The notes under the pieces: model-generated
Told to the model about the DNA's origin: nothing
Databases searched by the model: none
The model's input: only the letters and a program-made list of their open reading frames with translations
Shown: piece by piece, positions 43,432 to 52,079 of the stretch
How positions within the stretch are numbered: position 1 is the stretch's first letter
How the letters are laid out: every line of letters starts with the position of its first letter
NCBI RefSeq assembly: GCF_029688735.1
Contig: NZ_JARULD010000001.1
Span: 992,001-1,056,000, forward strand
Source: Qipengyuania flavescens
Lineage (GTDB): Bacteria; Pseudomonadota; Alphaproteobacteria; Sphingomonadales; Sphingomonadaceae
Direction of reading: 5' to 3'
DNA: 64,000 bases
Program-made: the position numbers and the translations under genes

Positions 43432-44436
43432 TTGAATCAGATCGTAGCCTTGGCAATCCACGACATAGAGCGCCGCGACGGCATGTATCAGGTCCACGCC
43501 GCAGACAAGCAGCTTGCCGTCACGCCGACGACCCAGAGGCTTATCGACGAGCTGTATGACCTGTATAATCGGCGCGCATCGAAGACCCATGGTAAATTCA
43601 CGACGGCGGAGGGTTATCCGACGCAAGCGCAAGTGCGCGATTACGTCGAGGATACCGAGAAGGACTTTCTCCTCCTCACGACGCGCATGATGGACACATT
43701 GCGCAATCAAGCCCAAGCGCGGTCCGCCTCGACCGGGGGGCATGTACTGTTCGCGCATTTCCGCCGGGAAGCGCGTGACTATCTCCTTGTCTCGATCATC
43801 ACCGACAAGCTCAGCGCCGCGCTCACCTCGGAGCGAGACGTGCGGGACGTTCGGCACCTTGATCTCGACGGGTTCCGCTTCGCCGGACGCATCAACCTCA
43901 CCGCTTGGGCGAAAGGCGAGGAACGCTACATCAGCTTCCTCAAGGGCAAAGGTGACGTCTCCGAATATTTTCGACATTTCCTCGGTTGCGACTCCGTCGT
44001 CCAGGATCGCGTCGATACTTCCAACCTCGTCACAGCCTTGAAGGAGTTCGTGGCTGCCACGGGCTTGCCGGAGAGGGAGGGCAACGAGTTCCTCGGGCGC
44101 GCCAAGGCAATCTGCGAGCGCGTATCACGCGCCAGGGAGGAACTCGAGTTCGATGCGCTCGCCAACGAACTGATGCCGAAGGATCCGAAGAAGCTCGGAG
44201 ATTTTCTCGCGCACACCGACCGCGCGCTGACCGACCGGTTCGTGCCGGATCGCCGGGCACTCGTCTCGCTTGTTCGCTTCCGGGGCGGGACGAAGCAGTG
44301 GAAGGTCGAATTCGATAGAGATGCGGTCAGCAATCGTGCCGTGATCTTCAATGCCGCAGCAAACACGCTTACCCTCACCGATCTTCCCGACGACCTCGTG
44401 GCACAGCTTAACGCCGAAGGCCTGGGAAATGGCTGA
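43432..44436 (+). CDS. yejK: Nucleoid-associated protein, YejK/NdpA family
   Basis: 334 residues from TTG 43432; the line-up with E. coli YejK covers the whole length. Shared landmarks: LNQIVALAIHDIERRDG start, LYNRRASKTHGKF, GGHVLFAHFRREARDYLLVS, RINLTAWAKGEERYISFLKG, EYFRHFLGC, and a C-terminal LTLTDLPDDLVAQL. The family binds nucleoid DNA. YejK is normally a chromosomal single gene; here it sits in a defence island and overlaps by 8 nt a membrane-protein gene, implying a joint function. Confidence 0.88.
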   Translation: MNQIVALAIHDIERRDGMYQVHAADKQLAVTPTTQRLIDELYDLYNRRASKTHGKFTTAEGYPTQAQVRDYVEDTEKDFLLLTTRMMDTLRNQAQARSASTGGHVLFAHFRREARDYLLVSIITDKLSAALTSERDVRDVRHLDLDGFRFAGRINLTAWAKGEERYISFLKGKGDVSEYFRHFLGCDSVVQDRVDTSNLVTALKEFVAATGLPEREGNEFLGRAKAICERVSRAREELEFDALANELMPKDPKKLGDFLAHTDRALTDRFVPDRRALVSLVRFRGGTKQWKVEFDRDAVSNRAVIFNAAANTLTLTDLPDDLVAQLNAEGLGNG

Positions 44437-45613
44437 CGTCGGCTTCGCCGATCTCGTCGAAATATACAGGCACACCCGTTTCGACGGCGAAGGTGGTGGC
44501 GTCCTTACGATCGCGAATGACCACGTGGCGGACACCATGCGGGCCATCGAATCCGATCCGGACCTGTACGATCTGACACAGATAAGTCTGGTCGATCAAC
44601 AGGACCCGATGAAAGGCGTTGAGGTTGCGATCAATGTCGCGGCACCCAGCCTGAGATTGGGTATCCTCGCCGCTGATTTCGACTCCTTGTTCCTCTCCCC
44701 CGACGCGGCATTCGCCGAACCCGCCAACTATTTCGTCGTAGATCTCAAGTACGCTGCCGGCGATCAGCCAGCGCCCGAAATCCTCATCCGCTATCGCGCG
44801 CTGCTTGCCGTCATCGAAGTGTTGGCGGACGCGGCGACTTTCGTCGACAAATCGCAGAGGGAGATGGTCTTCATCGGCAACGAGACCACCGTGGTGCCGA
44901 TCCTGTTCAAGCAGATCGACCTGCCGGCGTCTCTGATGGAGAATGCTGACCGACTAGCGCGCCTATTCGCGGACCCGCTTCACCGACAGGAGAAATCCGA
45001 TCTGCTCGCTGCGGCCATGATCGACATCGCCAGTGCTCAACGGCCATCCAAGCGGTTTCAGTTCATCATCGCCAACCTCGACCATCTCTGTGATGAAGTG
45101 GAAAAGGGCTATCGCCTCTTCGTTTCGAGCTTCTCGTATTCGAAGATCAGGAAGGAGATCGAAACAGCGAGGCTCGAGTATACGAACAAGATCCACAAGA
45201 CGATCGTGGACATTCAAGGTCAGCTGCTGGGCATTCCCATAGCGACGATCGTCGTCGCGACCCAGTTCAAGCCTTCGCGGGGCTGCGGTATCGAGTTCTG
45301 GGCGAACCTCGCCGTGCTGTTGGGAGCCTGGATCTTCGTCGCGCTTCTCGGGCTTGCCGTAAGGAACCAGTGGCACACGCTCAGGACGCTTGCGCGCGAG
45401 ATAGAAGGACAACGGACAGCGCTTGAGAACGATTATGCGGCGGTCAGCAACGACTTCATGGATCTATTTGATGATCTGGACGACAGGATCGGATGGCATC
45501 GCAAGGTGCTTGTCGCGGTAGGCGGATTGGCCATCCTCGGCGGCCTGAGCGCGACAGTCACGTTCCTTATGTTGACAGAAACCGGATCCGCCCGATGCCT
45601 CGTCGGAGGATAG
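44429..45613 (+). CDS. Membrane protein coupled to the YejK-like gene
   Basis: 394 residues. A large soluble N-terminal part (about 1-265) of unknown fold with coiled-coil character near 225-265, then hydrophobic segments near 268-280 and 285-312 (FWANLAVLLGAWIFVALLGL), a cytoplasmic-type coiled coil (REIEGQRTALENDYAAV) and a last segment near 358-385 (VLVAVGGLAILGGLSATVTF). The start ATG lies within the end of the YejK-like gene. A DNA-binding protein plus a membrane partner recalls the logic of Kiwa (membrane KwaA plus DNA-binding KwaB), though no homology to those is claimed. Confidence 0.75.
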   Translation: MADVGFADLVEIYRHTRFDGEGGGVLTIANDHVADTMRAIESDPDLYDLTQISLVDQQDPMKGVEVAINVAAPSLRLGILAADFDSLFLSPDAAFAEPANYFVVDLKYAAGDQPAPEILIRYRALLAVIEVLADAATFVDKSQREMVFIGNETTVVPILFKQIDLPASLMENADRLARLFADPLHRQEKSDLLAAAMIDIASAQRPSKRFQFIIANLDHLCDEVEKGYRLFVSSFSYSKIRKEIETARLEYTNKIHKTIVDIQGQLLGIPIATIVVATQFKPSRGCGIEFWANLAVLLGAWIFVALLGLAVRNQWHTLRTLAREIEGQRTALENDYAAVSNDFMDLFDDLDDRIGWHRKVLVAVGGLAILGGLSATVTFLMLTETGSARCLVGG

Positions 45614-45838
45614 GGCTCCAGCCAGCCCTTAAAATTCGAGTACGGGTACGCGCCCGAATTGGCGGAGCATACGTTGCAGGGCGGCTGTGGGCTGCTGTGC
45701 GGGAAAGGATTTCGGGCACTGGCCCGAACTCACCGACGATGATTAATTCCGAGTGGGCGACCATCGCAGGAGCGGTTCGCGCATTCGTTGCCGAGGTCGA
45801 TCATGCCGAAGCGAATAACAATCCGCAGGCAACTTCTC

Positions 45839-46921
45839 CTAATCCCCGGCGCCGGGCCTTGAAGGGTGAACGCCGAGCGCTTCGTTTATCTCGGCCAATC
45901 GAGCCCGAAGAGCCGGCTTGTCCAGATCTGAGAGAAACGTGGCATCGGCAGCGTCGAAGGTTCCGGCTAGCGCACCGATCACCGCCTCCCGCTCCTCTTC
46001 CAGCGCCCTGACGTTCCGCTCCCTCTCGGCTTCCCAACGACTTCGCCTGGCGTCGCTGTCAAGCTGCAGGCTGCGTTCGACAGTAGCGAGGTTCGTCTCG
46101 AACTCCGGATGCCTGTCCGCTGCGACCCTTACGAAGTTCCTGAACTCGTACATGTGGAACCTCTGGCCGGACGACCGGGCGAACTCTTCGACCAGTTCGG
46201 GACGTGGCCCGATCTTCCTGCCGGCATGTATCCACCACCAATCCTCCTTGACGTCGTCGGTGATGAAGATGACTGGCCGCTCCTGCTCCGTCGCGACACG
46301 GATCATGTCACGCCAGATTATGAGATCGCCGTAACGTCGGTACTCGTCCCCGTCCTTTCCCGCGTCCTTGTATCCCGGTGGCTGCTGCCTGGCGTACCTC
46401 GCCTCGCCTTCCTTCTTCACCTTCGCCAGCTCGTCGGCCGGCCAAGGATCCCCGACCTTGCCTTCCAAGATGTCCGACAGTCTCCCGACGGCCTCCTCCA
46501 GTTCCTGGTCGGGGTGCTGCGCCCTCGCGGCTTCGATCCGTCGCCGGAAGTCGTCGCCATACATCGCGAGCGCGGCAAGCTCGCGATCGATGTCGATCGT
46601 CGGATGGGCGCGAAGTTGCCGCAGCTGGTCCCTCAGCTGAGCAAGGCTCTTCTCCGACCCACGGAGGATCTGATCATAAGCCTCGTGACCCGAGCGTAGG
46701 ACCGCCAATCGGTTGCGGTGGAATTCCAGCCCCGCCTGATAAGGGACCCATAGCGATTGTCCGAGCGCGGCGAAGAGTTGGAACAGGTCTTCGCGAACCG
46801 CGAACGGATGCCTGATGGTGTGCAACAGGATGTTCGCGTCCGGCACGAAGACTGCGGAATCCCACAGGTCCGCAACCTCTTCCGAGGACTTGGGATACCA
46901 TCCATGCAGGAGCGCGCGCAT
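45839..46921 (-). CDS. PIN-like domain nuclease
   Basis: 360 residues. A PIN-type acidic site is visible: AVFVPDANILLHTIR (D28), a middle segment YRRYGDLIIWRDMI and PVIFITDDVKEDWW, matching the PIN_8/DUF4935 class. The C-terminus is a charged coiled coil (RSRWEAERERNVRALEEERE). PIN proteins cut single-stranded RNA or DNA; in this locus it may be the terminal effector. The ATG at 46921 is 2 nt after the stop of the upstream gene. Last gene of the leftward four-gene operon. Confidence 0.75.
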   Translation of the reverse strand: MRALLHGWYPKSSEEVADLWDSAVFVPDANILLHTIRHPFAVREDLFQLFAALGQSLWVPYQAGLEFHRNRLAVLRSGHEAYDQILRGSEKSLAQLRDQLRQLRAHPTIDIDRELAALAMYGDDFRRRIEAARAQHPDQELEEAVGRLSDILEGKVGDPWPADELAKVKKEGEARYARQQPPGYKDAGKDGDEYRRYGDLIIWRDMIRVATEQERPVIFITDDVKEDWWWIHAGRKIGPRPELVEEFARSSGQRFHMYEFRNFVRVAADRHPEFETNLATVERSLQLDSDARRSRWEAERERNVRALEEEREAVIGALAGTFDAADATFLSDLDKPALRARLAEINEALGVHPSRPGAGD

Positions 46922-46923
46922 GG

Positions 46924-47451
46924 TCAGTCCCACCATATCAGCGGGTTCACGCCAAGACGCGTGGCCGCTTCGCGGACGAGTTCACGATCCTCAGGGTCGG
47001 CAGTCTTCCCCGTCTCGATGATGACAAGGGCGGTCGCGTCCCCGCCCCCGCGCAAGCGCCGGCGCTCGAACGCCGCCATGACGAGGTGCTTCCAGTCCCG
47101 ACTGTTACCCCAGGTAACAAGCGAACCATCGACCAGCAGTACCCCGTGCGGCTTGATGAATTCGCGCGCCACGGGGCTGTCCGGTGGAATCCCGAGAAGG
47201 GACAGCACGCTAGACCCGCTGCTCAGCAGGCGTTCGCGCGCATAGTCCTTCACGAGGGTGTCCTTAATGTAGACCCTCACCGCGCGCGGATCCATGAAGT
47301 GGCCAAGCTTGCCGCCGATGTCCGCGGCCCTGGTCCATTGTTCATAGTAGTTGGAATGGTCCAGATCCGAGAGCGATGGCCAGTCCAGGTCATCAAGCCT
47401 GCGCCAAAGCGCTTCCCGGATGGACCGTCGCATGCTTTCGGGCATGTTCAT
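46924..47451 (-). CDS. Unknown protein of the GHKL/helicase operon
   Basis: 175 residues, overlapping the helicase stop by 4 nt. N-terminal half helical (RSIREALWRRLDDLDWPSL), C-terminal half with alternating strands (HGVLLVDGSLVTWGNSRDWK, GGDATALVIIETGK) that could be a small alpha/beta domain. No family recognised, but its fixed place between helicase and PIN genes argues for a role in the same system. Confidence 0.65.
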   Translation of the reverse strand: MNMPESMRRSIREALWRRLDDLDWPSLSDLDHSNYYEQWTRAADIGGKLGHFMDPRAVRVYIKDTLVKDYARERLLSSGSSVLSLLGIPPDSPVAREFIKPHGVLLVDGSLVTWGNSRDWKHLVMAAFERRRLRGGGDATALVIIETGKTADPEDRELVREAATRLGVNPLIWWD

Positions 47452-49124
47452 TGCACGTTACCCTCGCCATGCGGCTTGGGGAAGTCGAACGACGGCAACT
47501 CGAGGGTCGGATCGCCTTCGCGCGAAAGCAGGTCAGCCTGATCCTTCATCCACTCGAGCATGAACCCGCCAGCACTCGCATCCCGGAATTCGATAACGCC
47601 CGGGAGACGCAACCGCTCGATGTCGCCCCTCGAACCCTTCTCGAGTTGGATGACCTCGGCGATGCGCCTGATGTCGCTCACGAAGTCAAGTACCACCACC
47701 TTGTCCTTCAGCGGGCTCGTGCGTAGTCCACGTCCCAGCTGCTGGACGAATATGCGTCGGCTGTGCGTGACGCGCATGAAGACGACCAGGTCCACATCGG
47801 GGATGTCGACCCCCTCGTTGAACAGGTCCCTGGTCGTGACGATGTCGAGCGCTCCGGACCGGAAGCCGGCCATCACCTCGTCGCGCTCCCTAGCCGTCAT
47901 GTCGCCGGTCATGGCCGCGCTCCTGAAACCGAACAGACCAAGCATTCCAGCGAAACTCTTCGCATGAAGCACCGTTGGGCAGAACACGATGCCCGATCGC
48001 CGTCGCTCCTCGTCGAAGATGGTCCTGATCTTGCGCGCTGCTTCCTCGTCCCGGGTAGGAAGGAGGAGCCTCTGGTTCAATTGCTTTATCGAATACTGAT
48101 TGCGCGAACGCTCTCGCACGAACTGCCAATCGATATCATCGGCGAACATCCTGTAATCGGCCTCGCACAGAAATCCCCGCCTGAGACCTTCCGCGATCCC
48201 CACCTGGAGCGCGGGCTGGCCGAGTAGGGTGTCGATGTCGTAGCCATCACCGCGCCAGGGGGTCGCGGTGACGCCACCGATCATGGCGTCCTCCATCCGA
48301 TCCGTAACCTGACGGAAGGAGTTGGAGCCGACATGGTGCGCCTCGTCGATGAGGACCAGTCCGAAATCGGGCAGTTCGTCGAGCCGCGCCACCGCGCTCT
48401 GTACGGTCGCGAAGGTCACGCCATCCCAGAAGGACGGGAATTCGCCGCCCGCGAGCCGATGCGTCGGTATGGAGGTCGCCAGCTGTTTCCAGAACGCCAC
48501 CTCAAGCTGATCGACGAGTTCGCGGGTCGCCGCCATCACAAGGGCGCGATTGCCCTTGACGTTCCCGTCCTCGAAAAGGCGCGTGGTGAGTTCGGACATG
48601 ACGACGGTCTTGCCGAGTCCGGTCGCCAGCACCACCTGTCCCCGACCGGTCTCCCGCATGGCCTCCTCGAAGCGCTGAACGGCCTCCTCCTGATAGTCTC
48701 GCAGGTCGCGTCGCGAGGCGGGATATTCGGGGCCGCGAGCGCACATCAATTCGAGGGTTCGCGGCTCGAGGACTTCTATCTTCACGCCGATCTTCGCCCA
48801 CTTCGCGATCGCCTCGCGCAGCGCTGGACCCGCAGGTCTCGAAAGCGCGACGAACATCCTGTCTGCCCGATAGAACCGGCCCGCCTCGGCCACCTCGTCC
48901 GCGGCGGACGCGCTCGCGTATCCATTGCGGGTGTACTTGCACTGGATTACCCACAGTTCGTCGTTCTTCCTACCGAGGACGTCGCCGCCTCGGTCGCCGC
49001 TTCCCCCGACGATCCGCACGTCGCCGAAGCCGTTCGTCGAGAGCAGCCTCGCGACGTCGCGCTCGAACGCCTGCCAAGGTCCGTAAAGCAGTCTTCGGTC
49101 GTCGAGGAACCGACCGTGCTTCAC
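47448..49124 (-). CDS. Mrr-type nuclease / SF2 helicase fusion
   Basis: 558 residues from GTG 49122-49124. N-terminal Mrr-like PD-(D/E)XK domain: FERDVARLLSTNGF, GDRGGDVL (D48), WVIQCKYT (Q61, K63). Then an SF2 helicase: Walker A ATGLGKT (168-174), DEAH in VLIDEAHHVG (261-264), GGVTATPWRGDG, and the C-lobe motif FVQQLGRGLR. This is the type I/III-like translocase-nuclease architecture. Coupled to the GHKL ATPase gene by a GTGA overlap and to the 175-residue gene by 4 nt. Confidence 0.92.
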   Translation of the reverse strand: MKHGRFLDDRRLLYGPWQAFERDVARLLSTNGFGDVRIVGGSGDRGGDVLGRKNDELWVIQCKYTRNGYASASAADEVAEAGRFYRADRMFVALSRPAGPALREAIAKWAKIGVKIEVLEPRTLELMCARGPEYPASRRDLRDYQEEAVQRFEEAMRETGRGQVVLATGLGKTVVMSELTTRLFEDGNVKGNRALVMAATRELVDQLEVAFWKQLATSIPTHRLAGGEFPSFWDGVTFATVQSAVARLDELPDFGLVLIDEAHHVGSNSFRQVTDRMEDAMIGGVTATPWRGDGYDIDTLLGQPALQVGIAEGLRRGFLCEADYRMFADDIDWQFVRERSRNQYSIKQLNQRLLLPTRDEEAARKIRTIFDEERRRSGIVFCPTVLHAKSFAGMLGLFGFRSAAMTGDMTARERDEVMAGFRSGALDIVTTRDLFNEGVDIPDVDLVVFMRVTHSRRIFVQQLGRGLRTSPLKDKVVVLDFVSDIRRIAEVIQLEKGSRGDIERLRLPGVIEFRDASAGGFMLEWMKDQADLLSREGDPTLELPSFDFPKPHGEGNVQ

Positions 49125-51448
49125 CCTTCGACGTCCGGCCGGAGCAGCCTGAGCGAACATGTCGCGCGAATGAGGACATCCCGGTTGGCGAGCTCGATGT
49201 CGCGCGCAGACTGGCTGGCGAGCCATATGGCATCCACGAGGTAGGCCTCGTACCGAGCGATGACTCTCTGGCGCGCTTCCTCCTCGACGACATCGTCGTC
49301 GAAGCTCAGCGAAGCATATGGGTCGTCCCAGTAATTGCCGTCGAAGAAGAACTCCGGATGCTTACGGACCATGTCGCGAGCGCCATGAGGATCCGTGAAC
49401 TCCCAGAAGCGCCCCTCTTCCACGATCTCGTCGATCGACGCTCCTCCACGCGCGGCGACCTTGCGTACGATATGGGAGCGGTCCTGAACGGTGAGGCCGT
49501 CATAGAATTCCCTGGCACGGTCACTCGGGAAGATCTCCGGCAACGCCTTCGTGAACTCGTCCAGCGTGGCGTTGGCCTGCGAAATGATCTCGGACGGATC
49601 CAGCCTCGTCGCGACGGCATAGGCGCCGCGAAATCCGGAGATGACGTTTGCCAACGTGAGATCAGGCAACTCGCCCCTGAGGAATTCGCGTGTCTGCACG
49701 GCAAGCTCGAGCAGAAGGGCGTCCAGCGGCGTCATCGTACTGGACCTGAATACCTCGTGCTTCGCGTCGAAGAGGAACTCGTACGTCCTTGTCGCGACGT
49801 CACTAAGTCCGAAGGTCCACGGGGAGTTCGCGGTCAATCCGGGGTTGTCGGCCTCGGTCGCGAACGCCTCCACCTCGTAGTCCACCCGATAGGTCGGATG
49901 CGTGTAGGTCCGCGAGAGTTCATGCACCATCGTCCGCTCGACATCCGGGCTCGCAGCGCCATCGTCGGTCTCGTCACCTTGACCATAATCGCCCTCAACG
50001 GTGGCTTCATCCTCCTCCCCGTCCTCGTCGAGGAACCCTTCGGGAATCTCAGCGCCGTCACCGGTCGGATCCCCGAGGATCGCCTGATCCTGTTCCTTGA
50101 CGAGCTCCCACCACGCGTGGTCCTCAATGTAGTCAGGGTCGTTCGCGTGGAAAGACTGGGCCATCTGTTCGGCACGGTCGTTGTCCTTCACGACGAGGAT
50201 CCTGGACCAGAGACCGTTCTTGCCTTGCGGACTCGACCGTCGGAAGGCCTGGAAGAGCTTGTAGAGCGGGCTGGTGTTTCCGGCATAACCCCTCTGCTTC
50301 GCCGTCAGTGGGCGGAGTGGTCCCTGGCCGCGGACGATGCTGACCATCTCCTGCCAGGAAGGGTCATCGCGTTCGAACCGGTCCTTGGTATAGCTGACCC
50401 GGCAGTGATCCATGTGCACCTCGCCCACGAACCGCCCGCGGTTCCTGGGGTCATCGATGGGATATTCGATCTCTTCGCTGTCGCCGTCCGTCCAAGCGAA
50501 AAGATCCTTCGAGCCGATCTCGATCTTCCGGCCATTGCGGATGAAGTCGATGCCGAAATCGGACTTGTGGAGATAGCGCTGCAGGCCCACCCAGCCCCGC
50601 ACACGTCGTTCCCTCTCGACCACACGGCACTCCGGAGCATTCGTCGGACAGGCGTCCTCGTCACTCGCCAGTGTCCGCATGCAACTGGTGCAGTAGCGGC
50701 GAGGCGCCAGCTTCACGTCGAAGGTCTCGACCGCGTTGACCTCCGTACCGTCGGGCAGCTTGACCTCGCGGTCCGGGTCCCAGTGACAGTGTCGCCTCGG
50801 CTCAAGATTGGTACCGTTCACCTTGAAACGGATCCGACCGGCCTGAGACGCCTGCAGCAGCGACGAATAGGAACGGGCGAGATGCCGACGGATCGTCGCG
50901 AGGTTCCCCGACCGCGCCAGGTATTGCCTCTGCTCCGGCTTAAGCTTGCTCACGATGATCTCAGTACCGTGCGTGGAATGATCGAGCTTTGGCCTCGTCC
51001 GACGCGGCACTTTGAAGGTCCGCGAAGTCCTGAGTTCGTTCAGGTCAATGCGGACACCCACCCACTCGGGGTCGTTCTCGCGGGTCGTCCATACCTCGGT
51101 CACTCCGCCCAATCGGGCCGTCGCGATATTGAACCCCATGCCGAAGAGTCCGAGATTGGTGAGCGGGTCGTTGCCGGTCCAACCAGCCCTTACGGCGTGT
51201 TCAAGCGTGTCGATGGACATGCCGGCCGCATTGTCTCGGACGACGAGCTGCGCGTTAGGCTTGTCCGACGTCGGGATCGTGATCGTGATCTCGGGGCTCT
51301 CGACGGGATTGCCGGATCGCGCGGCCTCGACCAGCGCATCGATGCCATTGTCCACCAGCTCGGCGACGCAACGCCATTGATGAAGGTTGATCTCCCCGAG
51401 CATCTGCAGCACGCGAGGGTCTGGCGTAAGATCAAGTTCTTGATTCAT
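49121..51448 (-). CDS. GHKL (MutL/MORC-like) ATPase
   Basis: 775 residues from ATG 51448 (a longer frame to 51481 exists). ATPase motifs: RCVAELVDNGIDAL (N-box, about 26-39), VVRDNAAGMS (D72, G76), GLFGMGFNIATARLG (about 100-114). A cysteine cluster follows (RYCTSCMRT, then two more Cys, about 250-280), and an acidic linker (about 470-510). GHKL ATPases of the MutL/MORC type are known from restriction-modification neighbourhoods in bacteria, where they are thought to act as ATP-driven clamps. First gene of the leftward operon. Confidence 0.9.
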   Translation of the reverse strand: MNQELDLTPDPRVLQMLGEINLHQWRCVAELVDNGIDALVEAARSGNPVESPEITITIPTSDKPNAQLVVRDNAAGMSIDTLEHAVRAGWTGNDPLTNLGLFGMGFNIATARLGGVTEVWTTRENDPEWVGVRIDLNELRTSRTFKVPRRTRPKLDHSTHGTEIIVSKLKPEQRQYLARSGNLATIRRHLARSYSSLLQASQAGRIRFKVNGTNLEPRRHCHWDPDREVKLPDGTEVNAVETFDVKLAPRRYCTSCMRTLASDEDACPTNAPECRVVERERRVRGWVGLQRYLHKSDFGIDFIRNGRKIEIGSKDLFAWTDGDSEEIEYPIDDPRNRGRFVGEVHMDHCRVSYTKDRFERDDPSWQEMVSIVRGQGPLRPLTAKQRGYAGNTSPLYKLFQAFRRSSPQGKNGLWSRILVVKDNDRAEQMAQSFHANDPDYIEDHAWWELVKEQDQAILGDPTGDGAEIPEGFLDEDGEEDEATVEGDYGQGDETDDGAASPDVERTMVHELSRTYTHPTYRVDYEVEAFATEADNPGLTANSPWTFGLSDVATRTYEFLFDAKHEVFRSSTMTPLDALLLELAVQTREFLRGELPDLTLANVISGFRGAYAVATRLDPSEIISQANATLDEFTKALPEIFPSDRAREFYDGLTVQDRSHIVRKVAARGGASIDEIVEEGRFWEFTDPHGARDMVRKHPEFFFDGNYWDDPYASLSFDDDVVEEEARQRVIARYEAYLVDAIWLASQSARDIELANRDVLIRATCSLRLLRPDVEG

Positions 51449-51656
51449 TCTGTCGCGGTCCGAAAGTGAAAGTCGCGACATTTGCTAGGACATTTCCGAC
51501 CGTCACGGAAGGACACCGGCCGCGTGTTCCACGGACGCCAGTTCACTCCGCCGCACAGCCGTCGGCGGGACTGGATTTCGCGCCATGGATATGGAAGAAC
51601 AAACCGGAGACGCGGCATGCGCAAGAAGACACCGCCGAGTTTGGACAGTCGCGACG
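51449..51656. promoter_or_regulatory. Divergent promoter region of the restriction locus
   Basis: A 208-nt gap between the leftward GHKL operon and rightward vsr. It must hold both promoters, so modification and effector genes can be balanced. A repeated GGACATTT-like word occurs near the GHKL start; no controller-protein box was identified. Confidence 0.4.
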
Positions 51657-52079
51657 ATGGTGGACAGCCTCAACCCATTGGAACGCTCCGCGCGCATGGC
51701 GCGCGTACGCGGGAAGGACACGAAGCCGGAGCTGCGAGTTCGACGCCTGGTCCACCGCATGGGCTATCGTTACCGCCTGCATCGACGTTCGCTTCCCGGC
51801 AGCCCGGATCTCGTCTTCGGCCCTCGGCGGAAGGTCATCTTCGTGCACGGATGTTTCTGGCACCGGCACGAGGCTCCTTCCTGCAAGCTCGCGCGGATAC
51901 CCAAGTCCCGCGTCGAATTCTGGGTGGCCAAGCTCGAGGGCAATCGTGAACGCGATGAACGAAACATCGCGAAGTTGCGGAAACTGGGTTGGGACGTCTT
52001 GGTGATCTGGGAATGCGAGACTAGGGACGAGAGTGCTATGGGGCTTCGTGTGCAAACCTTCCTGGACGATGCCGGATGA
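51657..52079 (+). CDS. vsr: Very short patch repair endonuclease
   Basis: 140 residues from ATG 51657. Vsr nicks next to T:G mismatches made when 5-methylcytosine deaminates. The family core is present: SRMARVRGKDTKPE-like start (ARMARVRGKDTKPEL), GSPDLVFGPRRKVIFVHG, CFWHRHEAPSCKLARIPKS with zinc ligands, and WDVLVIWECE. Its stop overlaps the methylase start, as expected if it protects that enzyme's sites. Confidence 0.95.
   Translation: MVDSLNPLERSARMARVRGKDTKPELRVRRLVHRMGYRYRLHRRSLPGSPDLVFGPRRKVIFVHGCFWHRHEAPSCKLARIPKSRVEFWVAKLEGNRERDERNIAKLRKLGWDVLVIWECETRDESAMGLRVQTFLDDAG

Noticed and set aside
49358..51469. 703-codon rightward frame
   Set aside because: Antisense to the GHKL ATPase gene, whose motifs are unmistakable on the other strand.
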